The notes under the pieces were generated by a model. That model did not search any database. It had not been told where the DNA came from and saw only the letters and a program-made list of their open reading frames with translations. DNA of 64,000 bases from Bdellovibrionota bacterium (GTDB lineage Bacteria; Bdellovibrionota_C; UBA2361; JAFLCA01): the NCBI GenBank assembly GCA_030584005.1, contig CP129486.1:1739556-1803555 (forward strand). Direction: 5' to 3'. Below are positions 57,135 to 64,000 of the stretch, piece by piece. The position numbers were made by a program, and so were the translations under genes. Numbering within the stretch: the stretch's first letter is position 1; every line of letters begins with the position of its first letter.

Positions 57135-58436
57135 ATGCTCAAAAAACTCGATGAATCCAAGTACTCCATTCCGACACGGCTCATATACGGCAAATCAGTG
57201 ACTGAGGAGTGGGACTATAGTCACCATGTGACACCACCCATCAGCGCATCGAGCACGTTTCGACTCGATTCGGCGGGACGTGGCGCAACGGGTTTTGAGG
57301 CTATTGGGAATCGAGAACTTGTAGAGCGATTAGGGGGGCCGACCTATGTGTATGCCCGCATGGCCGAGCCGAATAACGACATGCTCTCCCACGCGCTCGC
57401 CGTGGCTGAGAGGGCGGAGGTTGCGGTCACTTTCGCCAGCGGTATGGCCGCAGTGCATGCAGCGGTGTGCGTGCGTTTGCAGGCAGGCGATGAAATTATC
57501 TCGCACAAGACCATTTATGGCTGTACCTACAGCATGTTTACGACAAGGCTGCCTCGTTTTGGAGTGAAGACCCATTTCGTCGATCTGAAGGATCCACTGG
57601 CGTGGGTGCCTTTGGTGACCGATCGTACCCGCATTCTCTATCTCGAGGCGCCTGCTAATCCTTCGCTTGCCCTGATTGAGGTGGACACGGTCTGTAAGAA
57701 ATTAAAAGAAATTAATAAAACCCGTCCGGCGGATAGACAGATTCTAACGGTGATGGATAACACCTTTGCGACCCCTTGGTGCCAGAGGCCGATTGAGCAC
57801 GGGGTAGATATCGTTGTGCATAGCCTCACCAAGGGTATTAGCGGCTTTGGAACCGATATAGGCGGCGCGGTGGTAACCCGACAGGAGTTCCACGATGAAC
57901 TGATCCTTTTTCGCAAGGACTATGGGGGCATACTGAGTCCACAGACGGCATGGCATATCTTGGTGTATGGCATTTCTACCTTATCGCTGCGGCTGCCGCG
58001 ACAAATTGAGAATGCGCTGGCTATCGCGCGCTTTCTGGAAACACACCCGAAGGTAGCCAAAGTTGCCTACCCGGGACTGGAATCATTCCCGCAGTACGAC
58101 GTGGCAAAACGGCTGATGCGTGATTATGAGGGCAATTTTGCGCCGGGAATTATCGTGTTCTTCTCTCTTAAGGGCAAGGATCCTGCCGATGCCTTGAGGA
58201 GCGGGCAAAAGATGATGGATTTCATCGCGCAGAGCAGCTACACGATTACCCTCGCCGTTAGTCTTGGGCAGCTACGCACATTGATTGAGCACCCCGGATC
58301 GATGACTCATCGGGCTTATAAGCCCGAGGAGCAGCTTGCTTTCGGTTTCGATCCCGGCGGGATCCGGCTTGCCGTGGGCATTGAGCCCGTTGGCGACATT
58401 ATTGCGGATCTGGGCCGCGCGCTTGATGCGATTTAA
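57135..58436 (+). CDS. Cys/Met-metabolism PLP-dependent enzyme
   Basis: 433 aa. TFASGMAAVHAAV, YLEAPANPSLALIEV, DNTFATP, and HSLTKGISGFG with the PLP lysine K233 mark the trans-sulfuration family (cystathionine gamma-synthase, methionine gamma-lyase, O-acyl-homoserine sulfhydrylase). The C-terminal EHPGSMTHRAY is typical of methionine gamma-lyase and gamma-synthase enzymes, so reaction cannot be fixed. No cysteine- or homoserine-pathway partner is adjacent. Confidence 0.9.
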   Translation: MLKKLDESKYSIPTRLIYGKSVTEEWDYSHHVTPPISASSTFRLDSAGRGATGFEAIGNRELVERLGGPTYVYARMAEPNNDMLSHALAVAERAEVAVTFASGMAAVHAAVCVRLQAGDEIISHKTIYGCTYSMFTTRLPRFGVKTHFVDLKDPLAWVPLVTDRTRILYLEAPANPSLALIEVDTVCKKLKEINKTRPADRQILTVMDNTFATPWCQRPIEHGVDIVVHSLTKGISGFGTDIGGAVVTRQEFHDELILFRKDYGGILSPQTAWHILVYGISTLSLRLPRQIENALAIARFLETHPKVAKVAYPGLESFPQYDVAKRLMRDYEGNFAPGIIVFFSLKGKDPADALRSGQKMMDFIAQSSYTITLAVSLGQLRTLIEHPGSMTHRAYKPEEQLAFGFDPGGIRLAVGIEPVGDIIADLGRALDAI

Positions 58437-58618
58437 CTCGCTCCATTCAGAGTACGACGAACCACTGTTGAAGATCAGAAACTCCGCGACCATTTCTCCG
58501 ATAACATATTAGCAACTTGGGAGTGGACGAAGCGCATGTCGTACCACTTCCCGGCCGGCCTGGCGTTTTTGGTACGGGGACGGCAAGGCCTATGTACTGT
58601 TATCGCTGGAGTATGACT

Positions 58619-59116
58619 ATGGACGCTCATCGAGTTTCATCTGCTGCTCAGAATTATTTCGCGCCACCTTCAACGAATGCGCCGATTGCGGGTCAGGAAG
58701 GTCGCGGCTGGGGCGAGTCGTTGTATCAAACCGCCAAGGGCTTGGGGGAGAATTACGATGCGCTATGCGGAGGGCAGAAGCAGTACTGTTTGCCCCCAAA
58801 GGTAGAGGCCCTGGTAGCAAAGCCCTTGACCCTTCTTGGCAAGGCTGAAGATGTGATGTTCGGAGTGCGCGATGTGCTCCGTGCTCATGAGCGGGATCAA
58901 GCAGAAGGTACCCACGGTGAACACACGTTGAGGGCGACCTTTAAGTCTGTCGCTAAGATCGGCACTACCAGTCTGATTTGGACAGCGGGAGCGGCCGTGG
59001 CAGCTACCGTGAGTTTGCCTGTAGCGATCGGTGTTTCAGGGGTGGCCTTCGCAGCGAGCCTCATTGTGCCGGAGCAGGTGGCTGGAGCTGTTGGCTGGCT
59101 GCTCGGTGAGCGCTAG
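58619..59116 (+). CDS. Small protein with a C-terminal membrane hairpin
   Basis: 165 aa from ATG 58619, chosen for the GGAG seven bases upstream. A Gln/Ala/Ser-rich N-terminus, a helix (VEALVAKPLTLLGKAEDVMFG), then a hydrophobic stretch (IWTAGAAVAATVSLPVAIGV, FAASLIVPEQVAGAVGWLLG) that could cross the membrane twice. Family not recognised. Flanked by the PLP enzyme and a repeat copy. Confidence 0.55.
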   Translation: MDAHRVSSAAQNYFAPPSTNAPIAGQEGRGWGESLYQTAKGLGENYDALCGGQKQYCLPPKVEALVAKPLTLLGKAEDVMFGVRDVLRAHERDQAEGTHGEHTLRATFKSVAKIGTTSLIWTAGAAVAATVSLPVAIGVSGVAFAASLIVPEQVAGAVGWLLGER

Positions 59117-59123
59117 CCCGAAA

Positions 59124-59158
59124 ATGGCGTGAACCAATCCACGATTTCTGGGAAAAGT
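59124..59158. repeat. Dispersed 35-base repeat, copy B
   Basis: See copy A at 55612-55645. Here it follows the stop of the small membrane gene by 7 bases, between convergent genes. Confidence 0.5.
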
Positions 59159-59182
59159 GTTCGGCCGAATGCAAACTCGGGA

Positions 59183-59425
59183 TTAGGCCACTACATTAAT
59201 GTGAGACTCGCTGTCTTTAACGAGCGGCGCATTTGTTGACTGCTCGGCAGCATTCTCGTCCTCGTGCGGGCTTTCCATGTCTGGATCTCGCCGTGAATCC
59301 TCTGGCGAGGAGCGCCTTTGCTTGTCGTGGTTGAACTCGATCGCAGAGTGGACCAGTCGTGGAGTCTGGCTCCCTAAGTGGGTAGGTGGGGACACATCTG
59401 TCCCGTAGATTCGTTCAATCTTCAT
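59183..59425 (-). CDS. Small acidic protein of unknown function
   Basis: 80 aa, no membrane segment, charged (RRSSPEDSRRDPDMESPHED) and probably disordered. AAGGAGGG is four bases before the ATG, a strong ribosome binding site, which is the main evidence that it is real. Convergent with the previous gene. Confidence 0.6.
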   Translation of the reverse strand: MKIERIYGTDVSPPTHLGSQTPRLVHSAIEFNHDKQRRSSPEDSRRDPDMESPHEDENAAEQSTNAPLVKDSESHINVVA

Positions 59426-59836
59426 ATGCCCTCCTTGGCAACGAAACTGGGAGCATTCCCAGGTTGATTCGCCTTGCCGGCTGGGAAATCAGTTCCTCCA
59501 GACCAGCCGCGTTCGGGAGCCTCCTTGGCTCTCCTAAGTCCATACATCGGCAATTCCATTATCCGGCTCAAGCACAAATTCAGCCGGTGCCAGCGGAGTA
59601 ATTTCAGCATCTTAATGACGTGACAGCGAGGCTTCAGGCCCTCTCCGCGAAAGGGGATAAATTCGCCGCTAGCCACCTTAAGTCATTGAAATTTCTTGAC
59701 GATGTCCATTTAGGCTGCCACCTCGCGTCGAACTGGCGCGGTGGGGAGAGGAGGGGAGGAGTGTAATCAGAACTTGGGCCGCTTGGCGCGCTGTGTCGGA
59801 CATATCGCACAGGGCTAAGCCAGTGAAAGGGAGGCT

Positions 59837-60163
59837 ATGTCAGTAGAAGAGAAAGAAACATCGATCTATACAGCATTCGACGAATACGTTCCGTATGACC
59901 CAGCATCGCCGGAAAAAAATCTGCTGCGCGCAGTGCTTCTAGCCGCCGTTTCTGACCTGCGAAAAAACGGTGAAGCGCGCCGTCAAGCACTCAATTATTT
60001 TCTCAGCAAGGAGGAGGACTACATCTTCTCCTTCAATGCAATCTGCGACTTCTTAAATGTGGATCCGAAGAAGATTCTTACGGTTACGGGGGTGCTCAAT
60101 AATCTATCGGGAGCCCCGACCGAGTCCCCGAATACGGCCGACAACGATCAGACGATCGGATAG
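59837..60163 (+). CDS. Small FSF..IC..L family protein, paralog 3
   Basis: 108 aa. PEKNLLRAVLLAAVSDL, then ALNYFLSKEEDYIFSFNAIC and DFLNVDPKKILTVTGVL, the best-conserved copy of the family seen also at 23735-24085 and 28486-28776. AGGGAGG precedes the ATG. Acidic tail instead of the basic tail of paralog 1. Lies directly before the hairpin-rich region. Confidence 0.75.
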   Translation: MSVEEKETSIYTAFDEYVPYDPASPEKNLLRAVLLAAVSDLRKNGEARRQALNYFLSKEEDYIFSFNAICDFLNVDPKKILTVTGVLNNLSGAPTESPNTADNDQTIG

Positions 60164-60189
60164 AGCGGTTGACTGAACAATGAAATGGA

Positions 60190-60556
60190 CAGTGGTTGGA
60201 AAGAGTGCTCCGAAACTCGCGGTGGTGTAGAAACCAAAGGCTGGAGCCCGGGACCGCACGTGAATGCGGCCCCGGAACTCCAAGCCGGAGGAGGAGCAAC
60301 TGGAATGGCACGGTGTGGGTGTCCCCAGACCGGGCCATGAACAGACACCGGAGGGTACAACCCCGCCGGTGCTGGCGTTCGAGCAGTGAGAGCTCTCGAA
60401 CGCTCGGAGGGAGAGATCTTGGAAGTCGCTCTGACCGTGGAGCGACCCCTTCCCCTACAGAGTTTCCTCATGCAGGAGCACGAAAGAGCCGCCGGCACGC
60501 CTGCGCATGCCGGGGCCATGTCCGGACTGAGAAGAGTGGAGGAAGTCCGGACATTG
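60190..60556 (+). ncRNA. Candidate large structured RNA, type unknown
   Basis: A GC-rich, gene-free 367 bases in which nearly every segment pairs locally. Stems: TGGTT/AACCA (60193-60197 with 60232-60236) enclosing GAGT/ACTC; a long hairpin 60239-60286 with about 18 pairs (TGGAG/CTCCA, CCGGG/CCCGG, CCGCA/TGCGG); CGGTGT/ACACCG (60311-60350); GCGTTCGAG/CTCGAACGC (60375-60403); GTCGCTC/GAGCGAC (60425-60446); CCGGCA/TGCCGG plus GCC/GGC with one bulge (60488-60516); ATGTCCGGACT/AGTCCGGACAT (60518-60554). Plus strand is assumed because GNRA-like and A-rich loops read that way. I cannot match it to a known family. Confidence 0.5.
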
Positions 60557-60565
60557 GGAGAGAGA

Positions 60566-60976
60566 TCAAGACGCGAACACCGCCGGGCCTTTCTTCCAGC
60601 TCGGCTGCTCGCTCAAGGCCGTGGCGGGCTGGCCGATGGCCTGCCCGATCACGGCATCGAGTGCACTGGCACTGGCCTTCCCGTCACGAACGGCGATCCG
60701 CACGGGCTCCGGGAGGTTGGGCCAGACGCCCCGTCCCGGATAGCCCTGGATCTGGATCTTGAGCCCCGTAATCGTTCTGCAGGGCTCAGCGGCCTCGCTC
60801 CAAACGGACACGAGTGCGCCTTCCCTCGTTGTACGCTGAAAGTGGGTGCCGATGGTTGTGGCACCACCATTCAGTGCATCGCGGACACTCCACCGGACCG
60901 CGGTCGCGATATCGATGGTGTCCGTGTGTCCCCGGTGCGGGGTGCCGCTTCCATTCCTTCCATTGCTCCTTGCCAT
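60566..60976 (-). CDS. Unrecognised small protein beside the structured region
   Basis: 136 aa from ATG 60976, where GGGAGGAG lies eight bases upstream. Basic, Gly-rich N-terminus (MARSNGRNGSGTPHRGHTD), then a compact domain with strands (GLKIQIQGYPG, PVRIAVRDG) and a helix (SASALDAVIGQAIGQPATAL). No family recognised. Its stop is 10 bases from the last hairpin of the structured region, transcribed toward it. A plus-strand frame through the same bases has no start signal. Confidence 0.6.
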   Translation of the reverse strand: MARSNGRNGSGTPHRGHTDTIDIATAVRWSVRDALNGGATTIGTHFQRTTREGALVSVWSEAAEPCRTITGLKIQIQGYPGRGVWPNLPEPVRIAVRDGKASASALDAVIGQAIGQPATALSEQPSWKKGPAVFAS

Positions 60977-61409
60977 GGAATCTTCTCCTCCCGCTTCCCA
61001 CCACGAATGACCAAGAGTCAAATGGGATTTGGGAATAAGTGCGTGCTCCGAAACCTCTATTTGCGATGAAAACCATTCCACCGCGAGTTCGGGCGGGAAA
61101 GCCACCGGATAGCCCAATGCCCTTCGCACCTGAACCCGCAATCAAGTTCGTCTACCCAGCTAGCATTGTCATCACACCCTTCGTTGGTGTCGCGCGAGTT
61201 AAGTGCGCTGGAGAGAGCTGCTCCCTTGCCGCACACAAAACATGAACCACCTCCTTATACTAGATTCAGCTACTAGGCTATAGTGTGACCTGCGGCGAGG
61301 CCTGGAAGAACCGTGCGTAAAGTGGGAACCCTGGGGTAAACGGCGGGGCGGTGCCATCTCTCCCGTACTAGAATGGAAGGATCTTCGATTGTGTGAGGTT
61401 TAAATTCAA
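60977..61409. other. Gap upstream of the 136-aa gene, with a tiny leader frame
   Basis: 433 bases with no normal gene. On the minus strand a full AAGGAGGT (61249-61256) stands five bases before an ATG (61243) that opens only a 14-codon frame ending at 61199, a possible leader peptide or the start of a decayed gene. GTGCTCCGAAAC at 61043-61054 repeats 60205-60216 exactly. Confidence 0.45.
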
Positions 61410-62069
61410 ATGCAGCCCGAGGAAGGTAGTGGTCACGCTGTAGCCAAATGTGGTTTGCGGCATAAGCATGTGCTGTCAGCATCCAGCGACAGCGCTGTTT
61501 TCTATCTTGTGCACGGCAGAGCCGGGACCGTTGATGTGATGTGGACTTTTAGGCGAGTGATCCCAGAGCACGCACACATTATTGCTGTTGAGGCTCCTAT
61601 TCCCGATCCCCTCGGAGGCTTTAGCTGGTGGCTTGCTGACGATCCGGAGTGGAGGAACGTTGCGACCGATTCTCTGAACATGCTCGTGCACTTTATCGAG
61701 GAAGCGGAAGCGCTCTACGGCATTCGCCCCCGCTATCGAGTCGCCCTTGGATTCTCTCAGGGTGGAGGGCTGCTTTCTCTGCTCCTCGAGAAGGGGGATC
61801 CACCGCTTTCTGCTCTTGGGCTTCTGGCGAGTTTCGTCATTGAGGGTCACAAGTATTCAGGGCCACACCCCCCTGTGTTCATAGCGCACGGCACCCAGGA
61901 TGAAGCGGTCCGGATAGAGCGTGCCAGGGCAGGTGCAGCGTTCCTGCGCTCTCAGGGATTTGCCGTCACGATGGTTGAGGACGCTGTCGGGCATAAGGTG
62001 GGAAGCTCTGCAATGCGGCTGCTGAAAGGGTGGTTAGCAGACCCCAATAATGCAATCGCACTCCGCTAG
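61410..62069 (+). CDS. Alpha/beta-hydrolase, phospholipase/carboxylesterase type
   Basis: 219 aa. FYLVHGRAGT near the N-terminus (oxyanion side), nucleophile S116 in GFSQGG, D164 in HGTQDEAV, and H195 in VGHKVGSSA, the catalytic layout of the PF02230 esterases. Hydrolyses carboxyl or thio esters; the substrate is unknown. No signal peptide. A stable hairpin follows. Confidence 0.88.
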   Translation: MQPEEGSGHAVAKCGLRHKHVLSASSDSAVFYLVHGRAGTVDVMWTFRRVIPEHAHIIAVEAPIPDPLGGFSWWLADDPEWRNVATDSLNMLVHFIEEAEALYGIRPRYRVALGFSQGGGLLSLLLEKGDPPLSALGLLASFVIEGHKYSGPHPPVFIAHGTQDEAVRIERARAGAAFLRSQGFAVTMVEDAVGHKVGSSAMRLLKGWLADPNNAIALR

Positions 62070-62092
62070 CATGCACCACATCACTCCGAACG

Positions 62093-62130
62093 AGAGCAGT
62101 TTTTGCTTGCCTAGCAAGCAGCTCTGCTCT
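62093..62130 (+). terminator. Two-tier hairpin after the esterase gene
   Basis: AGAGCAG (62093-62099) pairs with CTGCTCT (62124-62130) and, inside, TGCTTGC (62104-62110) with GCAAGCA (62114-62120) around CTA. Strong fold about 24 bases after the stop; no T-run. Confidence 0.6.
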
Positions 62131-62165
62131 ACTATGAGCGGTTCGATCCTTCCTGGAGAGTTCCG

Positions 62166-62366
62166 ATGAAAATCAACCCGCACAATTACTTCGTGCTGCG
62201 CGGCATATCGGCCGCTGGCTCACGAGATGCTGCCGCATTGATGGGTCGCATACTGACCTGTGTGCGGGCCTCTTCGCGATCGCTGCAGCTTCCGATCGTT
62301 CGTCAGCGTGTGGCCACTACTCGACGCAGCCCCTTCGGGTCATCGCAGCAACGATCACGTTGCTGA
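62166..62366 (+). CDS. Small frame with a good ribosome binding site (tentative)
   Basis: 66 aa. GGAGAG six bases before the ATG argues for translation. The first 35 residues look protein-like (MKINPHNYFVLRGISAAGSR), but the rest is Arg/Ser-rich as if in the wrong frame, so it may be a frame-shifted or decaying gene. No family. Confidence 0.35.
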   Translation: MKINPHNYFVLRGISAAGSRDAAALMGRILTCVRASSRSLQLPIVRQRVATTRRSPFGSSQQRSRC

Positions 62367-62479
62367 CGAGCTTGAGCACTTGTTGCCTGTCCGTGCGCCT
62401 GGAAACCACAGGGTGGGTGATCTCAAGATACTCTTAGCCGCAAACTTCCGAACCGTTTAAATTGATTGTCGGTGCAGAG

Positions 62480-63565
62480 TCAGCTGCGTTGCGTGAACGC
62501 CTGCAAACGAGCGAACCACGCTGCGGCGCGCCTCTCCACACGGTCATGACAGGCGAATGCAATGACCGCGGCTGCAACACCCAATGCTCCAGTAATGCCG
62601 CCGGCCACGATCTGGCTCATCGACTGACTCATATAGGGTGCGGTCCCAGCGGTAAGTGCGCCGCAACCGATCAATGTAATCGGCGCAACCCAATTTGCAA
62701 TCGATGCAACTAGTGTTTGGTTGGGTCTGAAGAGCTGACGTGGCGGATCGATTGCACCCTCGGCCGTAAGAGTATCGATGGAGCGATCGACGCGAGGGAC
62801 GGCCGTGATGCGGTACCAACGCCCTGCTTTGGGATAGATTCCGCAAAGCGCTTTTATGCCATAGGAGGTTCTCTCCAGCAGTGACGCGTTATAGGAGTGA
62901 AGCTCTACATCGAGAGATGCTGTCGAGACAGTGACTGGATGCTGCGGATTGACCGCGCGATCCTTCTTCACTGTGTCCACTAGATTATCAAATGCATGCG
63001 GATCAGCGCTTGCATCGCGGCTGTGCAATTGCTTTAGCACATCAATCAGGATACGAAGCGCAGGCTTCGAGGGCGTTGTTCCCTGGATCTTAAACCTTGA
63101 AATGCAGTCGCGCACACTCTCACTTGATGCCGCGACTTCGACTAGCTGATCTCTCAGCCGAACTCGTTCTCGAGATCCCAGCGAACGGATTGTTTGAGGA
63201 GGCACAAGGTGAAGGCCAATAGTGCTTGGGTCTCGCTGTGCTTGTGCAATAACACCCGGAGCAATCGGCTTAAGTCCTGTGAGATACTCCGCTATAGCGT
63301 CGCTACGGGAACGCGATGGTTCGGTGCGCTTCTCGACCGATACGTGGAGCGTGTCTGTGTTCTGAGTCTGGAGAGCGGGCTGGGCTGAGCCACTGCTCAG
63401 TCGGAGGATCTGCCCCGCGTGTGCTGCCACGTTAAGGTGCGGGCGCACGGGAGTTGTCAGATCATCCACCCTTAGCGTGTGATTGCTCGCCGGCCCCGTT
63501 GAGGCTGATTGAGCAGGCGTGGAGACGCTGCGATTGGCTAAGGCTTGGTCGTGGCGAGGAGTCAC
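62480..63565 (-). CDS. Protein with a C-terminal membrane hairpin, unknown function
   Basis: 361 aa from GTG 63565 with AAGGA upstream. A Ser/Thr/Ala-rich disordered N-terminus (to about 90), a helical middle (SRERVRLRDQLVEVAASSES; PALRILIDVLKQLHSRD), a strand-rich domain, then two hydrophobic segments (WVAPITLIGCGALTAGTAPY and GGITGALGVAAAVIAFAC) near the C-terminus. No family recognised. Confidence 0.7.
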   Translation of the reverse strand: MTPRHDQALANRSVSTPAQSASTGPASNHTLRVDDLTTPVRPHLNVAAHAGQILRLSSGSAQPALQTQNTDTLHVSVEKRTEPSRSRSDAIAEYLTGLKPIAPGVIAQAQRDPSTIGLHLVPPQTIRSLGSRERVRLRDQLVEVAASSESVRDCISRFKIQGTTPSKPALRILIDVLKQLHSRDASADPHAFDNLVDTVKKDRAVNPQHPVTVSTASLDVELHSYNASLLERTSYGIKALCGIYPKAGRWYRITAVPRVDRSIDTLTAEGAIDPPRQLFRPNQTLVASIANWVAPITLIGCGALTAGTAPYMSQSMSQIVAGGITGALGVAAAVIAFACHDRVERRAAAWFARLQAFTQRS

Positions 63566-63743
63566 CGAGATTCCTTAAATAGAAAGCACCAGGTAGCACA
63601 CGGAGCTGTTATGATGAATGGGCGGTCTCCGGTGCCGCAAAAGGACGCACCATAATCCGCCATGATAACACCCCCTGCTCGGGAGGTTGCACAACCTAGA
63701 TAGTATCCTGAAAAGACATATCTTTTAATGCGACTTAGCTGCA

Positions 63744-63998
63744 TTACTCTCCGGCTTCAGGTGATGAAGCAGCTAACTGTTTTAAGTCCAGCAGGTATCT
63801 GATGGGGCCACTACTCCAACAGCCACGACACGTCTTTACCTCGATGAAGTAGCGACCATCGCTTGGTATGGAAAACGGGGAGGTCTTTCCTGAAGGATCA
63901 AATCGCACCTCTTCGTCGATGGTTCCTTGGCCATACTCGTCGAAGACCCGCAGTTTTACGGAACTTGTAAAGGAACTTTCGGGAACAATTCCGATGAA
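63744..63998 (-). CDS. C-terminal end of a gene running off the right edge (PPC-domain-like)
   Basis: 84 codons, open to the window edge, stop TAA at 63744-63746. SVKLRVFDEYGQGTIDEEV, SDGRYFIEVKTCRGCW and IRYLLDLKQL (in part) resemble the ending of a bacterial pre-peptidase C-terminal beta-sandwich (G.Y.I.V.......Y.L.L). That domain is usually on exported proteins and is cleaved off. The rest of the gene is outside. Confidence 0.5.
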   Translation of the reverse strand, partial: FIGIVPESSFTSSVKLRVFDEYGQGTIDEEVRFDPSGKTSPFSIPSDGRYFIEVKTCRGCWSSGPIRYLLDLKQLAASSPEAGE

Positions 63999-64000
63999 AT

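Noticed and set aside
59422..59676. 84-codon minus-strand frame overlapping the next start in ATGA
   Set aside because: Start has no ribosome binding site and residue composition is unlike a real protein; the neat overlap can arise by chance.
60518..60560. Resemblance of GGAGGAAGTCCGG to the RNase P RNA conserved region
   Set aside because: The other universal RNase P segments (such as ACAGAA near the 3' end) are absent.
60386..61069. 227-codon plus-strand frame through the structured region
   Set aside because: It overlaps the leftward gene that has a strong ribosome binding site, lacks one itself, and would code through most of the stems with Arg/Pro-rich sequence.

Overview
The window is gene-dense bacterial chromosome of moderately high GC, almost entirely housekeeping genes, with no prophage, transposase, integrase or CRISPR array that I can see. 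Signal peptides, lipoproteins, a ydbH-ynbE-ydbL set, a MacAB-like exporter and an mraZ-rsmH-ftsL-ftsI cluster point to a Gram-negative. The small FSF..IC..L paralogs, delta-60 repeat protein and many unrecognised envelope proteins would fit a deltaproteobacterial or related uncultured lineage; that placement is an inference and is not firm.

Layout. 1-9.3 kb: end of a glycosyltransferase gene, then ligA-gltX-methyltransferase-rsmG, a solute-binding protein with a HIT-like protein, a membrane protein and a beta carbonic anhydrase. 9.4-12.1 kb: rpsO-pnp behind a long leader hairpin. 12.1-19.1 kb: a transglutaminase-like protein, a decayed methyltransferase, a two-gene membrane/TPR unit, and a leftward run ending with tyrS. 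19.2-25.1 kb: rpmG, a P-type ATPase-like protein that has lost its catalytic motifs, a delta-60 repeat secreted protein, the first FSF..IC..L paralog behind a leader that can hide its ribosome binding site, and yacG paired with a DnaX-tail-like protein. 25.5-28.4 kb: MacAB-like exporter. 28.4-32.4 kb: second paralog, two leftward envelope/unknown genes, a PP2C-like protein without its metal aspartates, and yajQ. 32.4-40.4 kb: aconitase, Nudix, an unknown gene, thyA-folA, tRNA-Arg and glmS. 40.5-44.3 kb: short dcw cluster with a textbook MraZ operator. 44.7-48.8 kb: rnc-der-guaA plus a small gene. 49-56.9 kb: small membrane protein, M24 peptidase, sensor kinase, a highly structured gap, the ydbH-ynbE-ydbL operon and glucokinase. 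57-64 kb: a PLP enzyme, several small unknown genes, the third paralog, an approximately 370-nt region packed with hairpins that looks like an undescribed structured RNA, an esterase, and a leftward membrane protein. A gene runs off the right edge.

How the genes work together: most of the window is translation (gltX, tyrS, rpsO, rpmG, rsmG, tRNA-Arg), RNA processing (pnp, rnc), ribosome assembly (der), nucleotide and folate metabolism (thyA, folA, guaA), cell-wall precursor and septum building (glmS, mraZ-ftsI), and envelope lipid transport (ydbH-ynbE-ydbL). The best candidates for something new are the hairpin-rich region at 60.19-60.56 kb, the catalytically dead P-type ATPase and PP2C-like proteins, the dispersed FSF..IC..L family with its hidden ribosome binding site, and the structured gap at 52.96-53.21 kb.
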